From assembly GCA_002343715.1 (NCBI GenBank), contig DDSA01000033.1, forward strand, positions 1 to 26,316: 26,316 nucleotides of DNA, given 5' to 3'. The notes under the pieces were generated by a model. That model searched no databases, was not told the origin of the DNA, and saw only the letters and a program-made list of their open reading frames with translations. This document shows, piece by piece, positions 16,576-24,526 of this stretch. Both the position numbers and the translations under genes were made by a program. The stretch comes from Phycisphaerales bacterium UBA2402 (GTDB lineage: Bacteria; Planctomycetota; Phycisphaerae; Phycisphaerales; UBA1924). Numbering within the stretch: position 1 is the first letter of the stretch; each line of letters begins with the position of its first letter.

Positions 16576-17229
16576 ATGGATTGGTGGCTGGCGAAATACT
16601 GGAGCATCAACCCCATGCTGGCTGTGGCGTGGGTCCTGTGGGTGATCGTGTCGGTCGTGCTGCATGAACTGGGCCACGGCCTGGCGGCGATCAGGCGCGG
16701 CGATGACACGCCCCGCCTGACAGGTCACATGACCTGGAACCCGATGGTGCACATGGGCGGGTGGAGTCTCATCATGTTCGCGCTCTTCGGCTTCACGTGG
16801 GGCATGATGCCTGTGGACCCGAGCAGATTCCGAGGCCGATACGCCGACGCCTACGTGGCATTCGCCGGGCCGATGGTCAATCTCGCGCTCTTCGCCCTCT
16901 GCACGGTCCTCGCGGTCCTCTGGATTGTCTTCGCCAAAGGGGTCCCCGACCCATTGAACAGCAACATGCGCATCCTCCTCACGGTGGGCGTCTTTATCAA
17001 CATCGTCCTGTTCCTCTTCAACCTGCTGCCTGTCCCGCCGCTCGACGGATGGCGGATTCTCTCGAACTTCTCTCGTCCGTACGCTCGCCTGTGGCAGGGC
17101 GAGAACGGGGCGGTGATCGGCATGATCGCCTTCGCGCTCGTCTTCTTCGTCATCGGGGGTAGAATCGCGGGCTTCGGAATGAACCTGGCCGGCGACATCA
17201 TCGCCTCGGGCGTGCGGCTGTTTCGATAG
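16576..17229 (+). CDS. M50-family (site-2-protease-like) membrane metalloprotease
   Basis: A 217-residue polytopic membrane protein. The zinc motif HELGH (30-34, bases 16663-16677) lies in the first long hydrophobic segment. The second-half motif FNLLPVPPLDGWRI has the third-ligand aspartate in LDG (D157). NPMVHMGG (about 55-62) and AGPMVNL (97-103) are further M50B hallmarks. Both zinc-binding parts are intact, so it should be active and cut membrane-embedded substrates. It has no PDZ domain, unlike RseP, and matches the small M50B group whose substrates are mostly unknown. AAGGA just upstream supports the ATG. It ends 3 bases before the stop codon of the converging DUF971 gene. Confidence 0.93.
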   Translation: MDWWLAKYWSINPMLAVAWVLWVIVSVVLHELGHGLAAIRRGDDTPRLTGHMTWNPMVHMGGWSLIMFALFGFTWGMMPVDPSRFRGRYADAYVAFAGPMVNLALFALCTVLAVLWIVFAKGVPDPLNSNMRILLTVGVFINIVLFLFNLLPVPPLDGWRILSNFSRPYARLWQGENGAVIGMIAFALVFFVIGGRIAGFGMNLAGDIIASGVRLFR

Positions 17230-17232
17230 GTG

Positions 17233-17550
17233 TCAGCCGGGTTGCCGCGGATCAATGTCCCGCAGATACTGCCACGAATACAAGCCGGTGGCGTGCCCAT
17301 CGCTGAACTGAATCTTGATCGCGTAGTTTCCTACCAACTCCGCCGAGAGTGCGGTGAGCGGTCCTTGCGCCCCTCGCACGGGCAACACGGTGAGCGGATT
17401 ATTCTTCATCTCCTCGCGAAGGGTCTTGGCATCGGCGCTTGGAGACATGCGCCGCAGATACGAGATGGAGTAAAACGATGTGGAACCGTCCGCCCACTGA
17501 ACCGTCAGCCCGCGATCTTTCTTGAGGTCGATGTGCAGCGGAGCGTCCAT
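17233..17550 (-). CDS. DUF971-family (GBBH-like N-terminal domain) protein
   Basis: A 105-residue cytosolic protein that is almost only one domain. It has WADGSTSFYSISYLRRMSPSADA in the first half and LVGNYAIKIQFSDGHATGLYSWQYLRDI at the end, the signature of DUF971, the fold found at the N-terminus of gamma-butyrobetaine hydroxylase. The eukaryotic domain binds zinc with a Cys cluster after the YLR segment. Here that cluster reads SPSAD with no Cys, as in many bacterial members, so zinc binding at that place is not expected. The family is sometimes tied to iron-sulfur carriers, but nothing nearby supports that here. It lies downstream of the RGP-rich gene on the same strand, separated by a terminator. 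Confidence 0.87.
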   Translation of the reverse strand: MDAPLHIDLKKDRGLTVQWADGSTSFYSISYLRRMSPSADAKTLREEMKNNPLTVLPVRGAQGPLTALSAELVGNYAIKIQFSDGHATGLYSWQYLRDIDPRQPG

Positions 17551-17581
17551 GCACCACCATCGTACTCGATCTCAATCCCCA

Positions 17582-17613
17582 TGAAAGAGAAGGCCCGGCA
17601 TACCCGCCGGGCC
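17582..17613 (-). terminator. Intrinsic terminator after the RGP-rich gene (minus strand)
   Basis: GGCCCGGC at 17592-17599 pairs with GCCGGGCC at 17606-17613 around a 6-base loop. Read on the minus strand the stem is followed by TTCTCTTT. It lies about 28 bases after the stop of the minus-strand gene ending at 17641 and before the DUF971 start, so the two genes are likely separate units. Confidence 0.8.
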
Positions 17614-17640
17614 GTTCCTTGCAGATCAGGAAATCCAGTA

Positions 17641-18549
17641 TTAGAACTCACGCCAACGAGGGGAGTGACGGGGCGATCCTTCAAACCTTCCTGGGCCTTT
17701 GCCCGGTCCAATCTTGCCTGCACCTTCCCGACCGCCCATCCCGCGTGGCCATGGACCGCGTTGCCCGCCGCGATTCTCAAACTTCTCCATATTCCGCCCG
17801 CGGAACCGCTCATGCATGGATGGGTGCTGCTGGGGAATCTTCCTCATCATATCGCGGCGTGGCTCGAACTCATCTCGCCGCGGGCCGTTGCGAAACTCCC
17901 CTCGCGTTTGTCCTCTGCCGATGTCGCCACGCGGCCCGTGATGCCCATGGTGCCTTTCCGGAGGTGCGAACTCCCCGCGTTGATTGCTGCCGAAGCGACC
18001 CGGCCCAAGCCTTTCTCTGGTACCTTGATGTCCCGGACCACCTTCACCACGCGGCCCGATCGGTCCAGGTCCACCGCGCCCGAACTGATCGCGCCCGATC
18101 TGGCCCCGTCCACCCGGCGGCGGCACGCCATCCCCACGGGGAGATTGACGTGGTGCATCCATGTGTCCGCCGAACTCGTCGAAAGGCGCTCGACGAAAGC
18201 GACGGATCATGACATCTTCCTCATCCATCCTCTCCAGCCCGCGCGGACCTCGCCGAGCCTGTCCGCCATCCGGGCCGCCGCGGTCCACGGGATTCGGTGG
18301 GCGCTCTTCGTTTTCCGGACCACCGGGTCCGTCTCGGCGCGGACTCGCGGGCGCGTGCTGCTTCTCACGATCACCGGGCCGACGGCCGCGGCTCTCTCGC
18401 TTCTCCTTCGCTGGCTGTTCATCGCCATCGATGACAACGATCCGACGTTCGATACGATCTTCTCCTTCCCGGGGCGGGCGAACCTGCGCGAGGCCGGGGA
18501 GTGTCACGTTGGCGAGCACGAGAAGTGAGATGAGTTGACCAACTTTCAT
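17641..18549 (-). CDS. Secreted Arg/Gly/Pro-rich low-complexity protein
   Basis: A 302-residue protein, not recognised as a named family. It starts with a clear signal peptide (MKVGQLISLLVLANVTLPGLAQ, residues 1-22), after which it is almost wholly disordered. Arg, Gly, Pro, Asp and Glu dominate, with repeated short RGP, GGRG, GPRG, RRDE and HHGHHG pieces, some Met-rich spots and no Cys. The ATG at 18549 is chosen because AAGGAGA (minus strand, 18557-18563) is seven bases upstream. An upstream start at 18585 would put 12 residues before the signal peptide. The opposite strand is open for 432 codons, but that frame lacks a start signal and family likeness. Role unknown: a matrix, polyanion-binding or metal-binding envelope protein is possible. 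Confidence 0.82.
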   Translation of the reverse strand: MKVGQLISLLVLANVTLPGLAQVRPPREGEDRIERRIVVIDGDEQPAKEKRESRGRRPGDREKQHAPASPRRDGPGGPENEERPPNPVDRGGPDGGQARRGPRGLERMDEEDVMIRRFRRAPFDEFGGHMDAPRQSPRGDGVPPPGGRGQIGRDQFGRGGPGPIGPRGEGGPGHQGTRERLGPGRFGSNQRGEFAPPERHHGHHGPRGDIGRGQTRGEFRNGPRRDEFEPRRDMMRKIPQQHPSMHERFRGRNMEKFENRGGQRGPWPRGMGGREGAGKIGPGKGPGRFEGSPRHSPRWREF

Positions 18550-18761
18550 GTACGATTCTCCTTGACGAAACACCCTCTGGTTCAACGCTCTTTATGCTCT
18601 GCTATTGCAGCATGCCGAGGCAAGTTCGTTTGGAACGCGTCCTGCCGTTTCGGGGGATCTGGTTCCGAAATCGGGCGAGAAGGATCAATCCGACTTTCCT
18701 GTCACCTTGCTATGCTTATCTGTCTCTCGGTCGCCGTCCCGCATTCGCATGGGAGGGTCAG

Positions 18762-19733
18762 ATGTCTCGGATGCTGTTCGATCGCCGAGTTCGCATCAGC
18801 GGACACGGCTTTACGCTCATCGAAATACTTGTTGTCATCGCCGTCATCGCGCTGCTGATCGGTCTGCTCCTGCCATCGCTTGGATCGGCCCGCGGGAGCG
18901 CGCGGCGTGTGCTGAGCATGGCCAACCTTCGAAGCAACGCCCAGTTCAATCACGCCTACAGCGGCGATCATCAGGATTGCTGGGTCAATCCCTTCGTGGC
19001 CGGGCGGGGTGCCCTGTCGGTGCCGTGGGTCTGGGCACAACACCCGCCCAACGGGCGGCCCTTCGGCTCCTACGGCTGGTGCTACGGCGACCCGTACAGC
19101 ATCAGCGCCAGCGAGAGTTACGGGTATCACTGGCTCGCCCACACGCAGTTCCACGAACACGACATCGCCTCCCGTCTCAAGTCCAACATCGCTCCCGATG
19201 ACTCCGATCTCCAGCGATGGCTGCGGGGTAACATCAACCAGAACGCGCAATCGGACTACGAATGGATCTTCCCCACCTCATACTGGTACCCGCCAACCTT
19301 CTGGCAGGATCCGGCACGCTTCGCCAACTCCACGCGGCCGACGGGTCAGGCTTCCAACGGCTTCTTCTTCCGGCGCAACCGCACCACCGATGTCATCACC
19401 CCGTCCGGCAAGGTGCTCCTCTTCGAGAACAAGGATTTCACAAGCAAGACCAAGCCGATGTGGAACACCGCGGGTGCCAAGCCGCAGGTCGCCTTGACCG
19501 ACGGCAGCGCCCGCACCGTCCACATGTCCGACATCATCCTCGAAACAGACACTCCGACGGGCACCACCCCGGGGATGATCCGCTTCCCCGCAGGACGGTG
19601 GAACCCCACCGAGTCCGAGATGGGCTCGGCGTACATCCAATACGGTCTGGCCCAGGGATTTCGTTGGACGTACAACGAGCCTGCCTACTTCTGGGCGACC
19701 CGCAACGGCCTGCGCGGGAGAGACATCAAGTGA
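18762..19733 (+). CDS. Prepilin-like (type II secretion / pseudopilin-type) protein
   Basis: A 323-residue protein with a type III signal: a short basic leader MSRMLFDRRVRISGHG, cleavage expected after Gly16, then FTLIEILVVIAVIALLIGLLLPSLGSAR with the conserved Glu at +5. The long globular part is Trp/Tyr-rich and ends with a LTDGSARTVHMSDI block, like the DG-containing C-terminus of the many planctomycete FTLIE proteins, though the His usually found before DG is absent. The prepilin peptidase would process it and it would stay anchored or assemble at the membrane. A GGGAGGG run just upstream supports ATG 18762. It is not beside other secretion or pilus genes. Its stop overlaps the next start (GTGA). 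Confidence 0.86.
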   Translation: MSRMLFDRRVRISGHGFTLIEILVVIAVIALLIGLLLPSLGSARGSARRVLSMANLRSNAQFNHAYSGDHQDCWVNPFVAGRGALSVPWVWAQHPPNGRPFGSYGWCYGDPYSISASESYGYHWLAHTQFHEHDIASRLKSNIAPDDSDLQRWLRGNINQNAQSDYEWIFPTSYWYPPTFWQDPARFANSTRPTGQASNGFFFRRNRTTDVITPSGKVLLFENKDFTSKTKPMWNTAGAKPQVALTDGSARTVHMSDIILETDTPTGTTPGMIRFPAGRWNPTESEMGSAYIQYGLAQGFRWTYNEPAYFWATRNGLRGRDIK

Positions 19734-19990
19734 CCTCGACATCGCAGGCCCCATCAAAGGCCAAGACATACGTCCTCGCCCTCATCGCAATGGTGGCCAT
19801 CGCCATCGCGGCGTGGCGAGGCGCGGCTTTCCTCGCCGGCGAAAGTGGAGGGAACGACGCCGCGGCGGCCAAGAGAGCGGCGGAGCTCTCAGCCGAGGCC
19901 GACCGCACGTCCCCAGCCGAGCAAGAGACGAGCTCCCCAACTCCTCCTCCCGTGCCTCACCACGGCGCTCTCGAAGTGCCCGGCAAATAA
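19730..19990 (+). CDS. Small single-pass membrane protein, coupled to the pseudopilin gene
   Basis: An 86-residue protein starting at a GTG that overlaps the preceding stop as GTGA, so translation is probably coupled. Residues 1-12 are polar, 13-37 form one membrane helix (TYVLALIAMVAIAIAAWRGA), and the rest is an Ala/Glu/Pro/Ser-rich tail (SPAEQETSSPTPPPVP) likely in the periplasm. No family is recognised. The position suggests an accessory to the prepilin-like protein, which is inference. The GTG start is deduced from the overlap and from where the helix begins. Confidence 0.65.
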   Translation: MTSTSQAPSKAKTYVLALIAMVAIAIAAWRGAAFLAGESGGNDAAAAKRAAELSAEADRTSPAEQETSSPTPPPVPHHGALEVPGK

Positions 19991-20025
19991 CCCACACCAC
20001 CTTCGAAGACAAGGTAAACTCTGGC

Positions 20026-21333
20026 ATGCTGGCTCACACCGCGTATCGACATGTAGCCGGGTTTGTTCTCCTTGCGGCTTGCGCCCTGACGATGAACGCT
20101 TCGGGGCAGGGCTACATCTGCGCTGAAGGTGGCGGCAACCCCGGAAAGGGAAACTGGGCCGAGGAGGTCTTCGGCTGGATGGTCGAGAAAGGAGCGAAAG
20201 GCGGGGTTGTCATCATCGGTGCCGTCCCGATCGAGAACGACGAACGGCCCGCCCTCTTCACCCGCCTCGGCGCTTCCTCCGTGACGAGCCTGGTCGTTAC
20301 TCAGGAGAATGCCGATTCACCCGATGTCGAAGAGACGATCCGTAACGCCAGCATCGTCTTTATCCGGGGCGGAGACCAGAGCCGCTACGTCAACTGGTGG
20401 ACAGGCACGAAAACGCAGAAGGCGATCAAGTCTGTTTATGAGAAGGGCGGGGTCATCGCGGGAACGAGCGCCGGGTGTGCTGTTTTGGGCGAGATCACCT
20501 ACGACGCCCGGCACGGCGGACTCTCGCCCAACGACATCCTGCACGATGCACGCCACCCTGACCTGACACTGACCGCCGACTTCCTCGGCTTTTCGCCGGG
20601 TATCCTGTACGACACGCATTTCACGGAGCGAGGGCGTTTACCCCGCCTGGCCGCGATGCTCGCGGCGTGCGCACTCGACCTCAAACGCGAGATCGTCGGC
20701 CTCGGTGTTGATCCCAGAACCGCGGTGTGTGTCGATCCCAACGGCATGGCCGAAATCCGCGGCGAAGGAACGGTGACCATGCTCAGGATCACGGATTCAA
20801 CCGTCGCGGAGTTGGAGCCCGGCTCTCCCCCGAGTGTCGTTGGTCTGGCGTATTCACAGTGGCCCGCCGGATACGTCGTGGACCTGAACTCCAAGACGGT
20901 CTTGAAAAGACCGGAGTTTGTGAAGCACGTACTTTCGGAGCAGTGGCCGCGCGCGTTCGGCGAAGCAACTCCGATGCGCATCGACGGCGGCAGCGCCGGC
21001 GATCCCATCCGCTATCAGTCGAACGTCTGCATCATCAGCCGCGTCTGGACTGGGAAAGCCGTGAGCGATGCCATGCACGCGGGACAGATGTGGGTCTCCA
21101 GCGTGCCCGGCGCTCAGGCGTTTTATCTGGATGAAGGGGCGGCACTCACGGTTGAAAAAGATTTCAAGGTGCTTGTCGCTTGCACCGGTGAGAAACCCAG
21201 GTCGGTCGTACTGCTGCGCGGCGCCGGTATGCAGTGGGCGGGCATCAGCCCGACCGAAAAGCCGGCTATCGAAGAGGCCACGCTCGACATTGTTCAAGCC
21301 TGCGCCCCCGACAAGCCCGAATCGAAGCCGTGA
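20026..21333 (+). CDS. Secreted cyanophycinase-like protein (peptidase S51 family)
   Basis: A 435-residue protein with a signal peptide (about 1-28, ending ALTMNASGQ), so exported. The S51 core follows: GGVVIIGA, then VFIRGGDQSRYVNWW, the nucleophile elbow GTSAGCAVLGE with Ser148, and DTHFTERGRLPRLA (196-209), which matches the conserved DxHFxxRGRxxRL block of cyanophycinases. Cyanophycinases hydrolyse multi-L-arginyl-poly-L-aspartate or related isoaspartyl peptides. Exported members exist, but the true substrate here is unknown. The C-terminal third is longer than the core enzyme and not recognised. ATG 20026 is chosen because it begins the signal peptide; an upstream extension to 19813 is Arg-rich noise overlapping the previous gene. 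It heads a compact set with the next two genes. Confidence 0.88.
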   Translation: MLAHTAYRHVAGFVLLAACALTMNASGQGYICAEGGGNPGKGNWAEEVFGWMVEKGAKGGVVIIGAVPIENDERPALFTRLGASSVTSLVVTQENADSPDVEETIRNASIVFIRGGDQSRYVNWWTGTKTQKAIKSVYEKGGVIAGTSAGCAVLGEITYDARHGGLSPNDILHDARHPDLTLTADFLGFSPGILYDTHFTERGRLPRLAAMLAACALDLKREIVGLGVDPRTAVCVDPNGMAEIRGEGTVTMLRITDSTVAELEPGSPPSVVGLAYSQWPAGYVVDLNSKTVLKRPEFVKHVLSEQWPRAFGEATPMRIDGGSAGDPIRYQSNVCIISRVWTGKAVSDAMHAGQMWVSSVPGAQAFYLDEGAALTVEKDFKVLVACTGEKPRSVVLLRGAGMQWAGISPTEKPAIEEATLDIVQACAPDKPESKP

Positions 21334-21379
21334 AACCGGGACGGGCGGATTCCGAACGAATCAGTTTCGGAGGCCCCTC

Positions 21380-22030
21380 ATGCTCGAAGTGCTGTCCCTG
21401 ATGAGCAAAGTCGTCTTCTCTCCCCTCTGGGTGCTCTGGAAGTTCTACGGGGTGCTCTGGTGGGCTTTCGGTGACTCTTCACGGCCTCCCGCCGCGGCGG
21501 CATGCCCGGGATCCGTCCGAACTGATACACCCGCGGCGGCGTTTGAAATTATTGACAGCCGAGCCCCTGAGACGAGCCTGGCCCCTCCTGTCGGGTTGCT
21601 GCGTGCTGGGTTCATCGGCACACTCGGCACCTCGGTTCTTGCGGGTATCGCCGCGAACGGCGCGGCGGAAGTGGCTTGGGTAAGCGCTGCGGGAGCCTGG
21701 GGTGCCTGGGCCTGGGCGACGTGCCTCACCATGGTCGGCAGCATCTTCGCTGTTCGCACGGTGGCTCGCCGTCGCGCGGCTATCGCCAGTTTGCCAAAGC
21801 GCGGATTCGCCCGTTTGACCCGAGGAGTGAAGAGCGCTGTTCAGTGTCATCGATGGAACAGGACATCGCCCGCGTGGAGCGCGGCACGACTCGCCGCGGC
21901 TAAGGCACGGGACATTTCCTCGCGTGCCGCGAAGTCCGCCTTGTTGAGTGCCGGGCAATGCGCGAGTTCGCTCCGAGATCGCCTGCGGGTATCGAAACTC
22001 AAGGCCACACCACCCGTGGATGCCGGCTGA
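21380..22030 (+). CDS. Trp-rich membrane protein of unknown function
   Basis: A 216-residue protein not recognised as a family member. CGGAGG at 21368-21373, six bases before the ATG, sets the start. The N-terminus is hydrophobic and aromatic (FSPLWVLWKFYGVLWWAFG, about 13-31). After a polar linker come two membrane segments (about 74-95 and 98-126, including AGAWGAWAWATCLTMVG), then a strongly basic, Ala/Arg/Lys-rich tail to the end that could form an amphipathic helix. It starts 46 bases after the cyanophycinase-like gene and ends 12 bases before kdsA, so the three are probably co-transcribed. A link to envelope building is suggested only by kdsA. Confidence 0.72.
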   Translation: MLEVLSLMSKVVFSPLWVLWKFYGVLWWAFGDSSRPPAAAACPGSVRTDTPAAAFEIIDSRAPETSLAPPVGLLRAGFIGTLGTSVLAGIAANGAAEVAWVSAAGAWGAWAWATCLTMVGSIFAVRTVARRRAAIASLPKRGFARLTRGVKSAVQCHRWNRTSPAWSAARLAAAKARDISSRAAKSALLSAGQCASSLRDRLRVSKLKATPPVDAG

Positions 22031-22042
22031 TACCCTCCGTGC

Positions 22043-22945
22043 ATGAGCGAAGCAACACGCGCGTGCACGGTCGGCGGCGTACGGATCGGCGCGGATGCTC
22101 CGCCCGTGATCATCGCGGGGCCGTGCCTCCTGGAGACGAAGGAACTCGGGCTGACGATCGGCCGGCACCTCCAGCGGGAGTGTGTCTCGCACGGGTTGCC
22201 GTACATCTTCAAGGCTTCCTTCGACAAGGCGAACCGCTCAAGCATCCGCTCGTCACGCGGGCCTGGGGCGAAGGTCGGGCTGCGGTGGCTCTCCGATATT
22301 CGTGCCGAGCTGGGTGTGCCCGCCACCACCGACATCCACGAGCCTTCCCAGGCCGATCACGCCGCGGAGGCCGTGGACCTGCTGCAGATCCCGGCCTTTC
22401 TCTGCCGCCAGACCGACCTGCTCAGCACCGCAGGCCATGCCGCCTCAAGCCGCGGCCGCGCCGTCAATGTCAAGAAAGGCCAGTTTCTTTCCCCCGCGGA
22501 GATGCGGGGCGCAGTGAGGAAACTCGCGGAAGCGGGATGCTCGAACGTCATGCTTACCGAGCGGGGCACCTTCTTCGGGTACGGCAGACTGGTCAACGAC
22601 TTTCTCGGGCTTGGGGATCTCATGGAACTCGAGTGCGAGGGCGGTCCGCCGCCCGTCTGCTTCGATTGCACCCACTCAACACAGTTGCCCGGCGCGGGTG
22701 AACAGACCGGGGGCAGACCCGAGCGGGCTCCCTTGCTGGCCCGGGCCGCGACGGCGGCCGGTGTTCACGCTCTCTTTCTGGAGTGTCACCCGGAGCCGAC
22801 GAAAGCCCAGAGCGATGCGAGCACCATGCTGACGCTTGATGCGGCGTCCCGTGTCATCGCTGATGCCGCGGCCATCTGGAACGCGCTTCGGTCGCTCCCA
22901 CGCGGCCCCGCATCGCGCAGCGAAAAGGCCCCGACTCAACGCTGA
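22043..22945 (+). CDS. kdsA: 3-deoxy-8-phosphooctulonate synthase, metal-dependent type
   Basis: Cytosolic enzyme that condenses phosphoenolpyruvate with arabinose 5-phosphate to Kdo-8-phosphate, a step towards the Kdo of lipopolysaccharide. The 300 residues show IIAGPCLLE, KASFDKANRSS, TDIHEP, NVKKGQFLSP, LTERGTFFGYG and FDCTHSTQLPG. The metal ligands of the metal-dependent class are all present: C28 in AGPC, H211, E247 and D258 (ECHPEPTKAQSDAS). The metal-free class has Asn in place of that Cys. The KANRSS motif separates it from DAHP synthase. No ribosome binding site is evident; coupling to the gene 12 bases upstream is likely. Its stop codon lies inside the flagellin terminator stem region. 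Confidence 0.95.
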   Translation: MSEATRACTVGGVRIGADAPPVIIAGPCLLETKELGLTIGRHLQRECVSHGLPYIFKASFDKANRSSIRSSRGPGAKVGLRWLSDIRAELGVPATTDIHEPSQADHAAEAVDLLQIPAFLCRQTDLLSTAGHAASSRGRAVNVKKGQFLSPAEMRGAVRKLAEAGCSNVMLTERGTFFGYGRLVNDFLGLGDLMELECEGGPPPVCFDCTHSTQLPGAGEQTGGRPERAPLLARAATAAGVHALFLECHPEPTKAQSDASTMLTLDAASRVIADAAAIWNALRSLPRGPASRSEKAPTQR

Positions 22946-22955
22946 GCCGGGGCCT
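22923..22955 (-). terminator. Intrinsic terminator of the first flagellin gene (minus strand)
   Basis: AGGCCCCG at 22926-22933 pairs with CGGGGCCT at 22948-22955; CTCA and TGAG extend the stem inside past a single mismatch. Read on the minus strand the stem ends in a TTTT run (22923-22926), about 24 bases after the flagellin stop. The stem overlaps the last codons and stop of kdsA, so it may also act weakly for that gene. Confidence 0.8.
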
Positions 22956-22978
22956 CACGAGTTCAAGTCCGATCGGGT

Positions 22979-24526
22979 TTAGCCGAGCAACTGCAGGGCG
23001 GACTGCGGGCTTTGGTTCGCCAACTGCAGGATGTTGGTCGAAGCCGAGACCAGGATCTGCGAGCGGGTGAGTTGCGCCGTCTCGGTCGCGAAGTCCGAGT
23101 CACGGATCACGCTCTGCGCCGCCGCGGTGTTCTCGAGCGCCACGTTCAGGCTGCGGATGGTCGCCCCCACGGTGTTCTTCTGGAACGCGCCCAGCCGGCC
23201 GCGAAGGCCCGAGACCTGCTGGATCGCTTCGGCGACGATCTTCTGCGCTCCGCTGACATCGCCGTTGACAACGTTATTCGACTTACCGCTGGCAAGACGG
23301 TCCAGGGTGCCGATGGTGCTGTTGCCCAACTTGCGGACGGCCACATCGCGGATACCCATGGAGACCTTTCCGGCGATATCCACGCGGCCCGCGAGCTGGA
23401 AATCGGCGCCGCCGCCGGTGACGAAGAACGCGGGGCTGCTGCCCGAGCCGACGTTGCCAAGACCCTGGGATTCGGACGTCGAGAGCGTAACCTCGACATC
23501 AAGGAAGTCCGTGTTGATGCGGACGGTCTTGCCCGAGGCGGTCGCCGCGATGCCGTTGATCGTTGCCGCCACGTTCTGGCCGTAATCGGTCACCCCGTTC
23601 GTGGCGGCCGTGAAGGAACTGTTCAGTGTGGTGTTCGCGGTGTTGAAGGCCGCGGCCTGGCGGTTGTAGACGCCGCGCACCGGGGTGCTCGCGTCACCGT
23701 TCGCGGTGGAGTTGATACCCGCGGCATTGATCACCTTGACGGACACAAACTCGCTCGAGCCAAAGTCGCTGGAGGCGAGCGCGAGGCGCGTCGCGCTCGA
23801 CGAGAGCGACGCCGAAACGCCGGTCACGTCCGTGAAGGTGTTGATCGCGTCACGGATCTTGGCGAGCGTGGTGCCCGAGGCGAAGGAGAGTTCGCGGCTT
23901 CCCTTGCTGCCGCTGATCTCGATCACGAACGAAGACCCGGTGTTGATGTCGATGCTGGTGCCGCCCAGGGAGAGGAAGAGCCCGCCCTGCTGGGCCGACG
24001 TCGTCACCTGGATATCAACCGCGAGCGACGAGCCGGAGAACTTGGCGGCATTCACGCGGAAGTCGGAGACGCCGGACTGCACGCCCGAAGTCTTGAAGTC
24101 AAAGTTGCCGTTGAGGAGTTTGATCCCCTGGAAGTTGGTCGCGCTCGATACGCGGTCGATGGTCTGGAGGATCGAGTCGATCTGCAACTGGTTGGCGTTC
24201 TTCTCCTCGACCGACAGGCCGGCGCGGCTGGCGGTGTTGGTGATCAGGCCCTGGAGTTCGGTCAAGAGGCCCGAGATTTCCTGAAGACCGCCCTCGGCGA
24301 TGTTCACGACCTGATCCGCACGATCGGAGTTGGAAATGGCCTGTGCGAGGGACTTCTGCTCGCCGCGGAGGTTCTCGCTGGCGATCAGGCCCGCGGGGTC
24401 ATCCTTGCCGCGGTTGATCTTGATGCCCGTGGACAGCCGCTCGAGCGAGGTCGAGAGCGCCGCGTTGTTCTGTGTAAGGACGCGCTGGGAGATCAGAGAC
24501 TGAACGTTCGTGTTGATGCGACCCAT
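22979..24526 (-). CDS. fliC: Flagellin
   Basis: Subunit of the flagellar filament, exported by the flagellar type III system. The 515-residue protein begins MGRINTNVQSLISQRVL and has the conserved N-terminal D0/D1 helices up to about 140 (LERLSTGIKINRGKDDPAGL, QLQIDSILQTIDRVSS, FQGIKLLNGNF). A variable Ser/Thr/Ala-rich centre (about 140-395) carries at least one Flagellin_IN-like stretch. The conserved C-terminal part has GLRGRLGAFQKNT, IRDSDFATETAQLTR and the ending SPQSALQLLG. GGAGGG on the minus strand lies six bases before ATG 24526; an upstream in-frame start at 24619 is not used. A second flagellin lies just upstream on the same strand. Each gene has its own terminator. Confidence 0.96.
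   Translation of the reverse strand: MGRINTNVQSLISQRVLTQNNAALSTSLERLSTGIKINRGKDDPAGLIASENLRGEQKSLAQAISNSDRADQVVNIAEGGLQEISGLLTELQGLITNTASRAGLSVEEKNANQLQIDSILQTIDRVSSATNFQGIKLLNGNFDFKTSGVQSGVSDFRVNAAKFSGSSLAVDIQVTTSAQQGGLFLSLGGTSIDINTGSSFVIEISGSKGSRELSFASGTTLAKIRDAINTFTDVTGVSASLSSSATRLALASSDFGSSEFVSVKVINAAGINSTANGDASTPVRGVYNRQAAAFNTANTTLNSSFTAATNGVTDYGQNVAATINGIAATASGKTVRINTDFLDVEVTLSTSESQGLGNVGSGSSPAFFVTGGGADFQLAGRVDIAGKVSMGIRDVAVRKLGNSTIGTLDRLASGKSNNVVNGDVSGAQKIVAEAIQQVSGLRGRLGAFQKNTVGATIRSLNVALENTAAAQSVIRDSDFATETAQLTRSQILVSASTNILQLANQSPQSALQLLG

Noticed and set aside
17230..18528. Plus-strand open frame of 432 codons opposite the RGP-rich and DUF971 genes
   Set aside because: It crosses two genes and two terminator arms, has no family likeness and no ribosome binding site, while the minus-strand genes have a signal peptide, a good binding site and a known domain.
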